Below, one piece after another: positions 31,381 through 44,700 of a stretch of DNA of 64,000 nt; position 1 is the first letter of the stretch; the number at the start of each line of letters is the position of its first letter. Source of the DNA: Antedon mediterranea (Eukaryota; Echinodermata; Crinoidea; Comatulida; Antedonidae); contig NC_092672.1 in assembly GCF_964355755.1 (NCBI RefSeq), forward strand, positions 20,086,501 through 20,150,500. The letters run 5' to 3'. The position numbers and the translations under genes are program-made. Under the pieces are notes generated by a model that did not search any database, was not told where the DNA came from, and worked only from the letters and a program-made list of their open reading frames with translations.

Positions 31381-31950
31381 TCGTGAGGTTAATTTCCCGA
31401 TTGATCGAAATCAAAACGGTACTGGGTATGGTCTACTAGTTTTTCTGCTCCCAACCAGTACATCCATTCATAGAAGCTTTGATGAAGTAAGCCTACCTGG
31501 TGGTAACCATAGAACGGTTCCGAGATAACGACTATACTTCGGCTTAGTCGACAGAAGTTTGAAAAAATTGTTAGAGATAGAGTATACGATGTTTGATTAC
31601 GTACGTGTAGATGTGTGATTTGTTCTTTTTATTCAAATGATGTTATGTATTTAATAATATTCGTGAGGTTAATTTCCCGATTGATCGAAATCAAAACGGT
31701 ACTGGGTATAGTCTACTAGTTTTTCTGTTCCCAACCAGTACATCCATTCATAGAAGCTTTGATGAAGTAAGCCTACCTGGTGGTAACCATAGAACGGTTC
31801 CGCGATAACGACTATACTTCGGCTTTAGTCGACAGAAGTTTGAAAAAATTGTTAGAGATAGAGTATACGATGTTTGATTACGTACGTGTAGATGTGTGAT
31901 TTGTTCTTTTTATTCAAATGATGTTAGTATTTAATAAATTTGTTATATCA
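31381..31950. repeat. 290-bp tandem duplication
   Basis: The block starting TCGTGAGGTTAATTTCCCGA at 31381 is repeated at 31671 with few changes. Both copies contain GTCGACAGAAGTTTGAAAAA and end near ATTCAAATGATGTTA. The unit has no open frame through both copies. Confidence 0.9.
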
Positions 31951-32320
31951 ATTAATTCAATTATCGTAGATTGCATATTATGCAATAAATATTATTTAAT
32001 ATATTTGTTAGTATAAATTAAAAATATAGATATAAGGAAGAAAAGCAAAGAGATTATGGAGCGGCTGTACCAGAATATACAACACTAAGTATTGTAAAGT
32101 TAATATATTAAAAATTTAGGCGATCTTGTCAAAGGTCAAGCGCCTTCAACCTGCCACGTTTCGATATTCAATATTGAACTTGACCTAAACACACACTCAC
32201 ATTTCTACTTTTCTAAGGACACAATTACAACTCCACTCCCAAACACTTGTAATAAGACTTTGTTTATGTAGAGCATCTTGTGTATATGTTTGTCTTGTGA
32301 ACCTAGCTCTGAGGGTCCCT
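31951..32320. other. AT-rich flank of the LINE
   Basis: Nothing recognised. The right edge (GAGGGTCCCT) continues after the LINE at 35146, showing the pre-insertion sequence. Confidence 0.5.
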
Positions 32321-32334
32321 AATGATCAGCAATT

Positions 32335-35131
32335 TTTTTGTTTTAATCTTATGTGGGTTCATCCCACTTTTATTTCCATACAACTGTTCTCTTTACATAT
32401 ATTTTTCACTATACACTAATACATATCATTATATTTACAATGTTTGTTTAATCATCTGTTTACATATACTTATTTAAAGAGTTTTATTCATTTGTTTACA
32501 TATTATCACATTGATTACAGAGCTTCCTCTTTTTAAACATATTATCTGTAACACATTTTCATTAACAAGCTTATTTTTTTCTTACATAGTTGTTTTTGAT
32601 TTTTTCATCTACCACATTTTCATTTAACAATGCATATTCTCTGTTATACTCATTACTTACTAAATGTTTACTGTTAACATAATATTGTTCTCATCCTTTA
32701 ACATTAATATTAATATTTTTGTTTACAAAACTTTTATTTCCGGCAGATTATCCTTTTTTTGCATCTATAACTTCTTAAATTTTCATTTAACTTTTTTACT
32801 TTCTTCTCTTATGTGGATTCATTCCACTTTGTTTTTACTTATTTTCTTTAAAAAAAAACTATTTCCATATATTATTTTGTTTATACATACATTATCATTT
32901 AACCACATTGATTACATAGTTTCCTCTTTTTATACATATTATCTATAACACATTTTCATTAACAAAGCTTATTTTTTCTTACATAGTTGTTTTTGTTTTT
33001 TTTTCATCTACATGCATATTTATTTCATACAATTATAATACGTTTATGTTTAATAAATCCATCCCATGGGTTTGTCCCATTTTATTTTTCTTTGGATTTA
33101 TCTATGCAAACATATTTTCATTTAAACAATGCATATTCTCTGTTATACTAATTACTTACTAACTTTTTACTGTTAACATTATATTTTCCTCGTCCTTTAA
33201 CATTGATTTTTTGATCTTTAAATGTTTACAAAATTTATTTCCAACAGATTATCCTTTTTTACATCTACAGTATAACCCATCAAAGTTTCATTTAACTTTT
33301 TTTTTCTTATGTGGGTTCATTCAATTTTTTTTTTACTTATTATTTAATATTCTATTATTTTTTTATACATACATTATCATTTAACAACATTTATGTTTAA
33401 TGATCCATTAAAAAAATTAGACATTTTTTTTTCTTTTTAACCATTTTATCATTTCAAAATTCCACATGCAGTAAGAATGTGCAAATTACACATATATATA
33501 CCTATATATCATTTTTTTATCATCAATCTATAAAAAGCTTTTCACATTTTGTCTTTTTGTTTTCAAATCATCAAGGTATACATATTTACAAAACATACAA
33601 TATAGTAGCAAGAAAAAAAAAAAACATAATAGATTCATCATTCATGGTATCTCATTTACATATTTTCTTCCTTAATCTGGTTGAGCATATACAGTATACC
33701 TGCAGATTTACATATTTCTTATCTTTTTTTCAGATTTAAACATTTGTAGGAGATTGATTTTTTTTCTTTTTCCAATAAACTTAATATCTTTACTTTATAA
33801 ATACAAAATGCTCCTAAAGTGTATAATTTATTTACGTAATTATTGTCAGTTTCAAATAAAAGTCTTTTGAAAGAAAAAACAGGAATATGTATGCTTACTG
33901 CTCTAATTATTTCGTTTATCTCTCTCCATAAACATTTTACTGTTATGCACTCTACTAACATATGTTTATCATTCTCAATAACATTGCATGTGTCACAACA
34001 TGGTGAATTTACAAGTCTCCACCTATGTAATCTTTCATTTGTTGGCAATATTCTGTGCAACAATTTAAAATTAAAATGTGCTAGTTTTTTTTCTTTAAGA
34101 CCAGAAACTTTCTTAACCCATATTTTTGTCCATGGCATATTACCAAATATGGATTCCCACTTAACCTGTGCCGTAGGCGTAATATATTGAGCATCTATTA
34201 TGAATCTATATAATTGTCTAGACGTCATATTTAAGACCTTATTGTTTGTAATAGGTATATCATTTACATTAATGTCATGGGTTGATTTTAAAATACATTT
34301 CCATTCTTTTGGAATGGATTTCAATGTACATGAATATTCACTGATCCAATTTTGTGTACATCTTAACCTTCTTGTTATCTCTATCGCAGGCTTAAACACA
34401 TTATTATTTATTACATCATATCTTTTTAAAAACCCTGATCTAATCCAGTTACAGTTATATAACGGCTTCTTTTTAATACATATAAACTCATTACCCCATA
34501 ATGATTGATTAATAATGTCATCATAGCTTATTGGTTCCTTATTTAATCTATTATTACAAGCATTAGCTACTGCTATAGACTTAATAACTCAGCTGAGAGG
34601 TAAAATGGTGGTACGGATATATTACACGGAACTTTTGATAAATTTGAGGTTAATGATTTTGGGCCTATTTTTTCTATATAAAATGTAGGTAAATATTTCC
34701 ATTTGGCATCATCGTTTTCATACAGTCTCCTGTACCATTTAACTTGGAAAGATATTACCTGAGATCTGAATTCTACCATTTTTAGACCACCTTGACTGTA
34801 ATTGGCACACATGGTTTTTCTTTTTATTTTCTCTTTCTTAGTTTCCCAAATGAATTAAAAAATTAATTTATCCACCTCTTTTATTACTTTTTCTGGTACT
34901 AGAAAAATGCTGGAATTGTATATAATTTTTGAGAGCGCTAATGTTTTTACAATAGTAATTCTTCCAAAAAAAGTGAGGTGTCTTTTCTCCCATGTTTTTA
35001 GGGTATTTTCTAATGCGTCTATTTTTTCTTTCCAGTTCTTTTGATAACAATATTCCTTATCATGTCCAACATAGATACCTAATATCCGAATTGGTGTGGA
35101 TGTCCAAGAAATGTTACCATGTGTGTCCTGC
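32335..35131 (-). mobile_element. 5'-truncated L1/Tx1-like LINE with 14-bp target duplication
   Basis: AATGATCAGCAATT occurs at 32321-32334 and 35132-35145. Between them lies a minus-strand LINE whose poly(A) shows as the T run beginning at 32335. Its 5' end is cut at about 35131, inside ORF2. The 3' UTR (32335-33718) is AT-rich and carries diverged repeats of a block with ATGTGGGTTCATCCCAC (near 32350, 32812, 33061 and 33309). Confidence 0.9.
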
Positions 35132-35133
35132 AA
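33719..35133 (-). pseudogene. LINE ORF2 C-terminal region (post-RT and zinc-binding domain)
   Basis: Three minus-strand pieces lie in order. At 34855-35133, IRILGIYVGHD, then LKTWEKRHLTFFGRITIVKT, is the post-RT segment of L1/Tx1-type LINEs. At 34573-34812, SQGGLKMVEFRSQVISFQ is the GGL.....F..K motif. At 33719-34399, LHRILPTNERLHRW and CCDTCNVIENDKHMLVEC form the zf-RVT zinc-binding domain. Frames differ between pieces, so the copy is dead. The RT catalytic core is missing through 5' truncation. Confidence 0.85.
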
Positions 35134-35145
35134 TGATCAGCAATT

Positions 35146-35746
35146 GCTGGATGGATCACCCTCATTAAATATGGTTAAAAAAAATATTAAAAACTGTAAA
35201 TCAAGAAAAACAACATAAAAAAGTAAGTCACAATGTGTACATCATCATCATTTCATAGCCTTTGTCAGCTTATTGATCATGTCATCTGGACTGATTTTAA
35301 TAATATTTGTTTTTCTCTTTTATTCTCTATCTAGAAAATCATGGCACTTTCAACTTTTAAATCCCAAAAAATAAAAAAATTATTATAAACACTCAACATG
35401 TATAGAATTTGTCAAATTTTATATAAATATTTATTAACATAGTAAATAAGTCAATACAGTAATTGTGTCATATTTGTTGTGATTGTTTGTTATCCAAACA
35501 TGATAAATATTTGTATACATTACCTTTTTTTTATACATCATTAATGATCATAACAGTTTAAATTTGTAACTTTATCATATAGATTTTGCCTCTTTCACTG
35601 TAAATGAATTGATAAAATGCACTTTGTGAAGTGAAACAAATTAATGTAATAAAATTCACTTAATTAAATAAATTAAATCAATAAATTTAAACTCAGATTA
35701 CAAATACTGCCACCAGTGTCCCAACATTTGAGATCACTTCTTTCTT
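35146..35746. other. Intergenic AT-rich stretch
   Basis: No gene or clear repeat. The sequence AATACTGCCACCAGTGT at about 35703 reappears with one change just after the transposon at 37277. Confidence 0.5.
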
Positions 35747-36075
35747 GGGGCCTGTTTCTGCTGCATAAAAATAACCGGTTAAAATCGGTGTGAATAAATT
35801 AAAATCGGTGTGAATAAATTAACTCCATTTTCTTGGCAGCAGAAACAGGACAAATTTGTGGTAACCGGTTAAAACGCAGCGCAAAATCACCGGTTAAAAA
35901 CACCAATTTAAATCGGTGTTAGAACGCCGTTTAACCGGTTATCGCTGAGCAATTCTTAGCTGCAACACGAAATAACGGTTATTTGATTGACAGTTGTGAC
36001 CCCGGGTCAGATACCGTCGCGTACCATGTGTGTTTTCCTTGTGGTTTTGACAGTCGAACGAAGAAGTGAACGTGG

Positions 36076-36390
36076 ATGAATGAAAATCACAACATTATGT
36101 TATTCAGTTGTGGGGGAAAGATGTGGGGGGAAGATGTGGGGGGAAGATGTGGGGGGGAAGAGAAAGTGCGGGGAAGTATGGCAGGCAATAGAAAAGATTC
36201 ACAGATATATAAGAGCATTTTTGCGAAAGTAAAAGAGGAATTCGGGGTGGAGTTCCGAACTACCCAAGCTAAACAATTTGAGGCTTCACGCTCGCGAAGG
36301 GTAGGCCTATGGTCCTATAAACACCAAACGGAAACAAAAGGGACTCAGAATGTTGCAAATACCTACCAAACAAGAATAGATAATGGTTAA
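36076..36390 (+). CDS. Short ORF in the transposon, possible DNA-binding accessory protein fragment
   Basis: The 104-codon frame begins with a Gly-rich stretch from a GTGGGGGGAAGAT repeat and then has SQIYKSIFAKVKEEFGVEF, which resembles one helix pair of a Myb/SANT- or MADF-like domain as found in Harbinger accessory proteins. The second half runs into the nested foldback element, so its end is not native. This may be a truncated or non-functional gene. Confidence 0.3.
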   Translation: MNENHNIMLFSCGGKMWGEDVGGRCGGEEKVRGSMAGNRKDSQIYKSIFAKVKEEFGVEFRTTQAKQFEASRSRRVGLWSYKHQTETKGTQNVANTYQTRIDNG

Positions 36391-36840
36391 TTAATTATGA
36401 AAACCCAAATTTTATAGCAAAAATCGTCCGAATTTATGTTAAAAACAATGAATTTAGCAACAAAAACTGAAACCAAACAAGCGTATTTATGGCACGCCAT
36501 TAGTGCCTTTAATAGGAGAACAATGAACAATTTGATTGTTTTACATAATATAATTTTTTAGAAAAAGGTTATCAGAGCCTTTGATAATATATTAAATATA
36601 ATTTTATTAAGCATAGAAATGTGTTATTATTTATTTTAGTACATAAATATACGAAATAATGTTCAATACTCATTGTTCTATTAAAAGGCACTATGTGCGT
36701 GCGATATTCTATGACTTGGATACTCTCGTTTGATTTCAGTTTTTGTGGCTAAACTCGTTTGGTTTGGTAGGTATTGCAACATTCTGAGTCTTGTTTTTGT
36801 TTCCGTTTGATGTTTAGTAGGACCGCGCTCGCGAAAGACA
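36285..36840. mobile_element. Nested foldback element
   Basis: The segment 36285-36545 is the inverse of 36655-36840 with few differences: CCAAACGGAAACAAAAGGG faces its inverse at about 36795, and TAGTGCCTTTAATAGGAGAAC faces its inverse at about 36685. Short ends ACGCTCGCGAA / TCGCGAGCG mark the borders. It lies within the larger transposon. Confidence 0.75.
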
Positions 36841-37270
36841 ACAAGTGTTCAGCTCAGGTGGGAAGGGAATTAGGCAAGATAATAATTATCCTAGGCGATC
36901 GGGCGCTGCACGACCCTCCCCATGTTATTGAAGGTGCCATGAGAATTAATGTAAATTAGCGATGGTAAGTAGGCTTTACAAAAAACAAAATTTGTAGACC
37001 TGGAGACAACATTTTATTATTTTAACATGTTCGGCGATATACACGTGTGTACTGAGCGTCGATGTAAACAAACAGCCAACTTACTACTTCCGTCTGAGTG
37101 TATTGCATTTTGGGTAATGATGATGTTTTGCTCGACGACCACCCATTGTAGATTTAATCGGTTATTTCGTTGCACAAATTGAGCAGAAACGCGGTCTTTG
37201 TTATTGTTATCTATTTTTAATCTATTTAAAAATAACCGGTTAAATTGCGTTATGCAGCAGAAACAGACCC

Positions 37271-38739
37271 TTATAAATACTGCCACCAATGTAAGCTTAT
37301 TTGTTATCTTTGCTGTTCTATATTTGTAATCAATACAAAGGTTAAAGTGTAAATATTACCTTTTTATGAATTCTCTTCCTACAGTGTTGAGCCTAATCTA
37401 ATACTGTTTTACTTAAATTGTACAAAGGCTTCTTAAAGCTTATTCACATGTCTAAATTAGACGGAAGTTTTTCAATTCAATTGTTACTTACAGTTTTGCT
37501 GAAAGAATTGATAGGTTGCAAATTTAAATTGATTTAACAAAGTTACGAATGTGAATTGAGTGATTGTTCCAAATGGCTGGAATGACATTTAAAAAGAATA
37601 TTTAAGAGAGTTACAATGGAAAAAAGGGATACAGAAAGTGGGGAAATCTCTTCTTTGATTAATAAAGTATTACAGACCAAAATGTTTCATTATTTTGTGT
37701 TTTAGCCTAGAGGGCGTTTTTAAGAATTGTGTTGTTAATTGTTCAAACATTTTAAAAGATTACTTTGTACTGTTCATATTTATTTTACAGGGTGTGAGTG
37801 AGTGTAGCTACTGTATGACACAAAGTACAATGTTATTGAACTTCTTTCAATATAGGTAGCTTGTAAACAATTGACTATTATATAATTTGCACATTTTGAG
37901 CTTTGCTGTCATCATTAAATTCATTTTTAAACATTTTATTTGATTAATTTATTCACCGCGTGACATGATCAAAAAGAAAAATCAATATGCATCTGTAGTA
38001 TAAGATGCTTTTATTAAAATGTCATTATAGCACACGGCAGAATTGGAAGTAATGTTTCACAATAGTAAAAAATAGTTGAAATGGTAAATCATACAAAATG
38101 AAAAATCTATACAAATTTAACAAATCAGGATAAAAATTTATTTGACATTGACATTATCTTTATATTATGACCTTTGGATTTTCTATTTATTTTACCTTGT
38201 CTTTAACCAATATTACATTTGAAATTGTAGGGCAATGATAAAATGAAAGCAAACATTAAATCATGCGACTTTGAATACTTGATTGACACAGACAATTTAT
38301 AACAATTCTTGTCCAGTATTGGTTTTCACTATTTCATGTCTTTAAAAGTAAAATGTTCACTGTAGAGTATTTGTATGTAGCTGTTTAACAATTCTTGTCC
38401 AGTATTGGTCTTCATTATTTCATATCTTTAAAAGTAAAATGTTCATTATAGGGTATTTGTTGTAGCTGTTTGTCATGTTGGTTTACCTGCTTATCTTTAC
38501 AATCTATTAGTATGTTAAACATTTTGTACAGTCAAGAGTTAAGTTGTACATTTTACCCAGTTGTTTCTTGTCTTTATTGAAAATGATACCTTAATATCAG
38601 TGGTACTGGTGTCACACAGTGCATCCAAAAAGAATAAACAAAAAAAACAACAAAAGTAATTAAATGAACAAATTGAACATTAAACTTTTAAACTTCTAAA
38701 CTTCTTATACATTTTTTAGTGAATTTATTTGTTCATTTC
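37271..38739. other. Intergenic AT-rich stretch
   Basis: No gene is seen. A tandem pair of about 82 bp with CAATTCTTGTCCAGTATTGG lies at about 38303-38470. Confidence 0.6.
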
Positions 38740-41700
38740 TAATTAATAAAGTATCAAATACATTCTACAGTATTGTTTTATACCTGTTTGTTATATCATG
38801 TTGGTTTATCTGTGGCTTTCTATTTAATAAAGTGTATCAAATACAGTATTGTTTTATACCTGTTATATCATGTTGGTTTATCTGTGCCTTTCTATTTAAT
38901 AAAGTGTATCAAATACAGTATTGTTTTATACCTGTTATATCATGTTGGTTTATCTGTGCCTTTCTATTTAATAAAGTGTATCAAATACAGTATTGTTTTA
39001 TACATGTTATATCATGTTGGTTTATCTGTGGCTTTCTATTTAATAAAGTGTATCAAATACAGTATTGTTTTATACCTGTTATATCATGTTGGTTTATCTG
39101 TGCCTTTCTGTTTAATAAAGTGTAATACAGTATTGTTTTATACCTGTTATATCATGTTGGTTTATCTGTGCCTTTCTATTTAATAAAGTGTATCAAATAC
39201 AGTATTGTTTTATACCTGTTATATCATGTTGGTTTATCTGTGCCTTTCTATTTAATAAAGTGTATCAAATACAGTATTGTTTTATACATGTTATATCATG
39301 TTGGTTTATCTGTGGCTTTCTATTTAATAAAGTGTATCAAATACAGTATTGTTTTATACCTGTTATATCATGTTGGTTTATCTGTGCCTTTCTGTTTAAT
39401 AAAGTGTAATACAGTATTGTTTTATACCTGTTATATCATGTTGGTTTATCTGTGGCTTTCTATTTAATAAAGTGTAATACAGTATTGTTTTATACCTGTT
39501 ATATCATGTTGGTTTATCTGTGGCTTTCTATTTAATAAAGTGTATCAAATACAGTATTGTTTTATACCTGTTATATCATGTTGGTTTATCTGTGCCTTTC
39601 TGTTTAATAAAGTGTATCAAATACAGTATTGTTTTATACCTGTTATATCATGTTGGTTTATCTATGCCTTTCTATTTAATAAAGTGTAATACAGTATTGT
39701 TTTATACCTGTTATATCATGTTGGTTTATCTGTGGCTTTCTATTTAATAAAGTGTAATACAGTATTGTTTTATACCTGTTATATCATGTTGGTTTATCTG
39801 TGGCTTTCTTTTTAATAAAGTGTATCAAATACAGTATTGTTTTATACCTGTTATATCATGTTGGTTTATCTGTGCCTTTCTGTTTAATAAAGTGTATCAA
39901 ATACAGTATTGTTTTATACCTGTTATATCATGTTGGTTTATCTGTGCCTTTCTATTTAATAAAGTGTAATACAGTATTGTTTTATACCTGTTATATCATG
40001 TTGGTTTATCTATGCCTTTCTATTTAATAAAGTGTATCAAATACAGTATTGTTTTAAACCTGTTATATCATGTTGGTTTATCTATGCCTTTCTATTTAAT
40101 AAAGTGTATCAAATACAGTATTGTTTTATACCTGTTATATCATGTTGGTTTATCTGTGCCTTTCTGTTTAATAAAGTGTATCAAATACAGTATTGTTTTA
40201 TACCTGTTATATCATGTTGGTTTATCTGTGCCTTTCTATTTAATAAAGTGTAATACAGTATTGTTTTATACCTGTTATATCATGTTGGTTTATCTGTGCC
40301 TTTCTGTTTAATAAAGTGTATCAAATACAGTATTGTTTTATACCTGTTATATCATGTTGGCTTATCTATGCCTTTCTATTTAATAAAGTGTATCAAATAC
40401 AGTATTGTTTTATACCTGTTATATCATGTTGGTTTATCTGTGCCTTTCTGTTTAATAAAGTGTATCAAATACAGTATTGTTTTATACCTGTTATATCATG
40501 TTGGTTTATCTGTGGATTTCTATTTAATAAAGTGTAATACAGTATTGTTTTATACCTGTTATATCATGTTGGTTTATCTGTGCCTTTCTGTTTAATAAAG
40601 TGTATCAAATACAGTATTGTTTAATACCTGTTATATCATGTTGGTTTATCTATGGCTTTCTATTTAATAAAGTGTATCAAATACAGTATTGTTTTATACC
40701 TGTTATATCATGTTGGTTTATCTATGCCTTTCTATTTAATAAAGTGTATCAAATACAGTATTGTTTTATACCTGTTATATCATGTTGGTTTATCTGTGCC
40801 TTTCTGTTTAATAAAGTGTAATACAGTATTGTTTTATACCTGTTATATCATGTTGGTTTATCTGTGGCTTTCTATTTAATAAAGTGTAATACAGTATTGT
40901 TTTATACCTGTTATATCATGTTGGTTTATCTGTGGCTTTCTATTTAATAAAGTGTATCAAATACAGTATTGTTTTATACCTGTTATATCATGTTGGTTTA
41001 TCTGTGCCTTTCTGTTTAATAAAGTGTATCAAATACAGTATTGTTTTATACCTGTTATATCATGTTGGTTTATCTATGCCTTTCTATTTAATAAAGTGTA
41101 ATACAGTATTGTTTTATACCTGTTATATCATGTTGGTTTATCTGTGGCTTTCTATTTAATAAAGTGTAATACAGTATTGTTTTATACCTGTTATATCATG
41201 TTGGTTTATCTGTGGCTTTCTTTTTAATAAAGTGTATCAAATACAGTATTGTTTTATACCTGTTATATCATGTTGGTTTATCTGTGCCTTTCTGTTTAAT
41301 AAAGTGTATCAAATACAGTATTGTTTTATACCTGTTATATCATGTTGGTTTATCTGTGCCTTTCTATTTAATAAAGTGTAATACAGTATTGTTTTATACC
41401 TGTTATATCATGTTGGTTTATCTATGCCTTTCTATTTAATAAAGTGTATCAAATACAGTATTGTTTTAAACCTGTTATATCATGTTGGTTTATCTATGCC
41501 TTTCTATTTAATAAAGTGTATCAAATACAGTATTGTTTTATACCTGTTATATCATGTTGGTTTATCTGTGCCTTTCTGTTTAATAAAGTGTATCAAATAC
41601 AGTATTGTTTTATACCTGTTATATCATGTTGGTTTATCTGTGCCTTTCTATTTAATAAAGTGTAATACAGTATTGTTTTATACCTGTTATATCATGTTGG

Positions 41701-44700
41701 TTTATCTGTGCCTTTCTGTTTAATAAAGTGTATCAAATACAGTATTGTTTTATACCTGTTATATCATGTTGGCTTATCTATGCCTTTCTATTTAATAAAG
41801 TGTATCAAATACAGTATTGTTTTATACCTGTTATATCATGTTGGTTTATCTGTGCCTTTCTGTTTAATAAAGTGTATCAAATACAGTATTGTTTTATACC
41901 TGTTATATCATGTTGGTTTATCTGTGGATTTCTATTTAATAAAGTGTAATACAGTATTGTTTTATACCTGTTATATCATGTTGGTTTATCTGTGCCTTTC
42001 TGTTTAATAAAGTGTATCAAATACAGTATTGTTTAATACCTGTTATATCATGTTGGTTTATCTATGGCTTTCTATTTAATAAAGTGTATCAAATACAGTA
42101 TTGTTTTATACCTGTTATATCATGTTGGTTTATCTATGCCTTTCTATTTAATAAAGTGTATCAAATACAGTATTGTTTTATACCTGTTATATCATGTTGG
42201 TTTATCTGTGCCTTTCTGTTTAATAAAGTGTAATACAGTATTGTTTTATACCTGTTATATCATGTTGGTTTATCTGTGGCTTTCTATTTAATAAAGTGTA
42301 ATACAGTATTGTTTTATACCTGTTATATCATGTTGGTTTATCTGTGGCTTTCTATTTAATAAAGTGTATCAAATACAGTATTGTTTTATACCTGTTATAT
42401 CATGTTGGTTTATCTGTGCCTTTCTGTTTAATAAAGTGTATCAAATACAGTATTGTTTTATACCTGTTATATCATGTTGGTTTATCTATGCCTTTCTATT
42501 TAATAAAGTGTATCAAATACAGTATTGTTTTATACCTGTTATATCATGTTGGTTTATCTATGCCTTTCTATTTAATAAAGTGTATCAAATACAGTATTGT
42601 TTTATACATGTTATATCATGTTGGTTTATCTGTGCCTTTCTGTTTAATAAAGTGTAATACAGTATTGTCTTATACCTGTTATATCATGTTGGTTTATCTG
42701 TGCCTTTCTGTTTAATAAAGTGTATCAAATACAGTATTGTTTTATACCTGTTATATCATGTTGGTTTATCTGTGGCTTTCTATTTAATAAAGTGTAATAC
42801 AGTATTGTTTTATACCTGTTATATCATGTTGGTTTATCTGTGGCTTTCTATTTAATAAAGTGTAATACAGTATTGTTTTATACCTGTTATATCATGTTGG
42901 TTTATCTATGGCTTTCTATTTAATAAAGTGTAATACAGTATTGTTTTATACCTGTTATATCATGTTGGTTTATCTGTGGCTTTCTATTTAATAAAGTGTA
43001 ATACAGTATTGTCTTATACCTGTTATATCATGTTGGTTTATCTGTGCCTTTCTATTTAATAAAGTGTATCAAATACAGTATTGTTTTATACCTGTTATAT
43101 CATGTTGGTTTATCTGTGCCTTTCTATTTAATAAAGTGTAATACAGTATTGTCTTATACCTGTTATATCATGTTGGTTTATCTGTGCCTTTCTATTTAAT
43201 AAAGTGTATCAAATACAGTATTGTTTTATACCTGTTATATCATGTTGGTTTATCTGTGCCTTTCTGTTTAATAAAGTGTATCAAATACAGTATTGTTTTA
43301 TACCTGTTATATCATGTTGGTTTATCTATGGCTTTCTATTTAATAAAGTGTATCAAATACAGTATTGTTTTATACCTGTTATATCATGTTGGTTTATCTG
43401 TGCCTTTCTATTTAATAAAGTGTATCAAATACAGTATTGTTTTATACCTGTTATATCATGTTGGTTTATCTATGGCTTTCTATTTAATAAAGTGTAATAC
43501 AGTATTGTTTTATACCTGTTATATCATGTTGGTTTATCTGTGCCTTTCTGTTTAATAAAGTGTATCAAATACAGTATTGTTTTATACCTGTTATATCATG
43601 TTGGTTTATCTATGGCTTTCTATTTAATAAAGTGTAATACAGTATTGTTTTATACCTGTTATATCATGTTGGTTTATCTGTGCCTTTCTGTTTAATAAAG
43701 TGTATCAAATACAGTATTGTTTAATACCTGTTACATCATGTTGGTTTATCTGTGGCTTTCTATTTAATAAAGTGTAATACAGTATTGTTTAATACCTGTT
43801 ATATCATGTTGGTTTATCTATGGCTTTCTATTTAATAAAGTGTAATACAGTATTGTTTTATACCTGTTATATCATGTTGGTTTATGTGTGGCTTTCTGTT
43901 TAATAAAGTGTAATACAGTATTGTTTTATACCTGTTATATCATGTTGGTTTATGTGTGCCTTTCTATTTAATAAAGTGTAATACAGTATTGTTTTATACC
44001 TGTTATATCATGTTGGTTTATCTGTGGCTTTCTATTTAATAAAGTGTAATACAGTATTGTTTTATACCTGTTATATCATGTTGGTTTATCTGTGGCTTTC
44101 TGTTTAATAAAGTGTAATACAGTATTGTTTTATACCTGTTATATCATGTTGGTTTATCTGTGGCTTTCTATTTAATAAAGTGTAATACAGTATTGTTTTA
44201 TACCTGTTATATCATGTTGGTTTATCTGTGCCTTTCTATTTAATAAAGTGTAATACAGTATTGTTTAATACCTGTTATATCATGTTGGTTTATCTGTGGC
44301 TTTCTATTTAATAAAGTGTAATACAGTATTGTTTTATACCTGTTACATCATGTTGGTTTATCTGTGGCTTTCTATTTAATAAAGTGTAATACAGTATTGT
44401 TTAATACCTGTTATATCATGTTGGTTTATCTATAGCTTTCTATTTAATAAAGTGTAATACAGTATTGTTTTATACCTGTTATATCATGTTGGTTTATCTG
44501 TGGCTTTCTATTTAATAAAGTGTAATACAGTATTGTTTTATACCTGTTATATCATGTTGGTTTATCTGTGGCTTTCTATTTAATAAAGTGTATCAAATAC
44601 AGTATTGTTTAATACCTGTTATATCATGTTGGTTTATCTATAGCTTTCTATTTAATAAAGTGTAATACAGTATTGTTTTATACCTGTTATATCATGTTGG

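Larger units (their letters stand above)
35747..37270. mobile_element. DNA transposon remnant with GGGCCTGTTTCTGCTGC ends
   Basis: Left GGGGCCTGTTTCTGCTGCAT and, inverted, right GGGTCTGTTTCTGCTGCAT form terminal repeats that continue with AACCGGTT on both sides. At about 1.5 kb it carries a short ORF and a nested foldback element. The type may be Harbinger-like, judged from the ORF and ends, but this is uncertain. Confidence 0.7.

Noticed and set aside
32664-33739. Plus-strand frames of 86-94 codons
   Set aside because: They lie antisense in the AT-rich 3' UTR of the LINE and consist of low-complexity Phe/Ile/Leu.
38773-43555. Many open frames of 73-136 codons with 24-residue repeats in the 72-bp array
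   Set aside because: They arise because 72 is a multiple of three. All three frames are open in places, the 68-bp units break them, and no splice or start context supports a gene.
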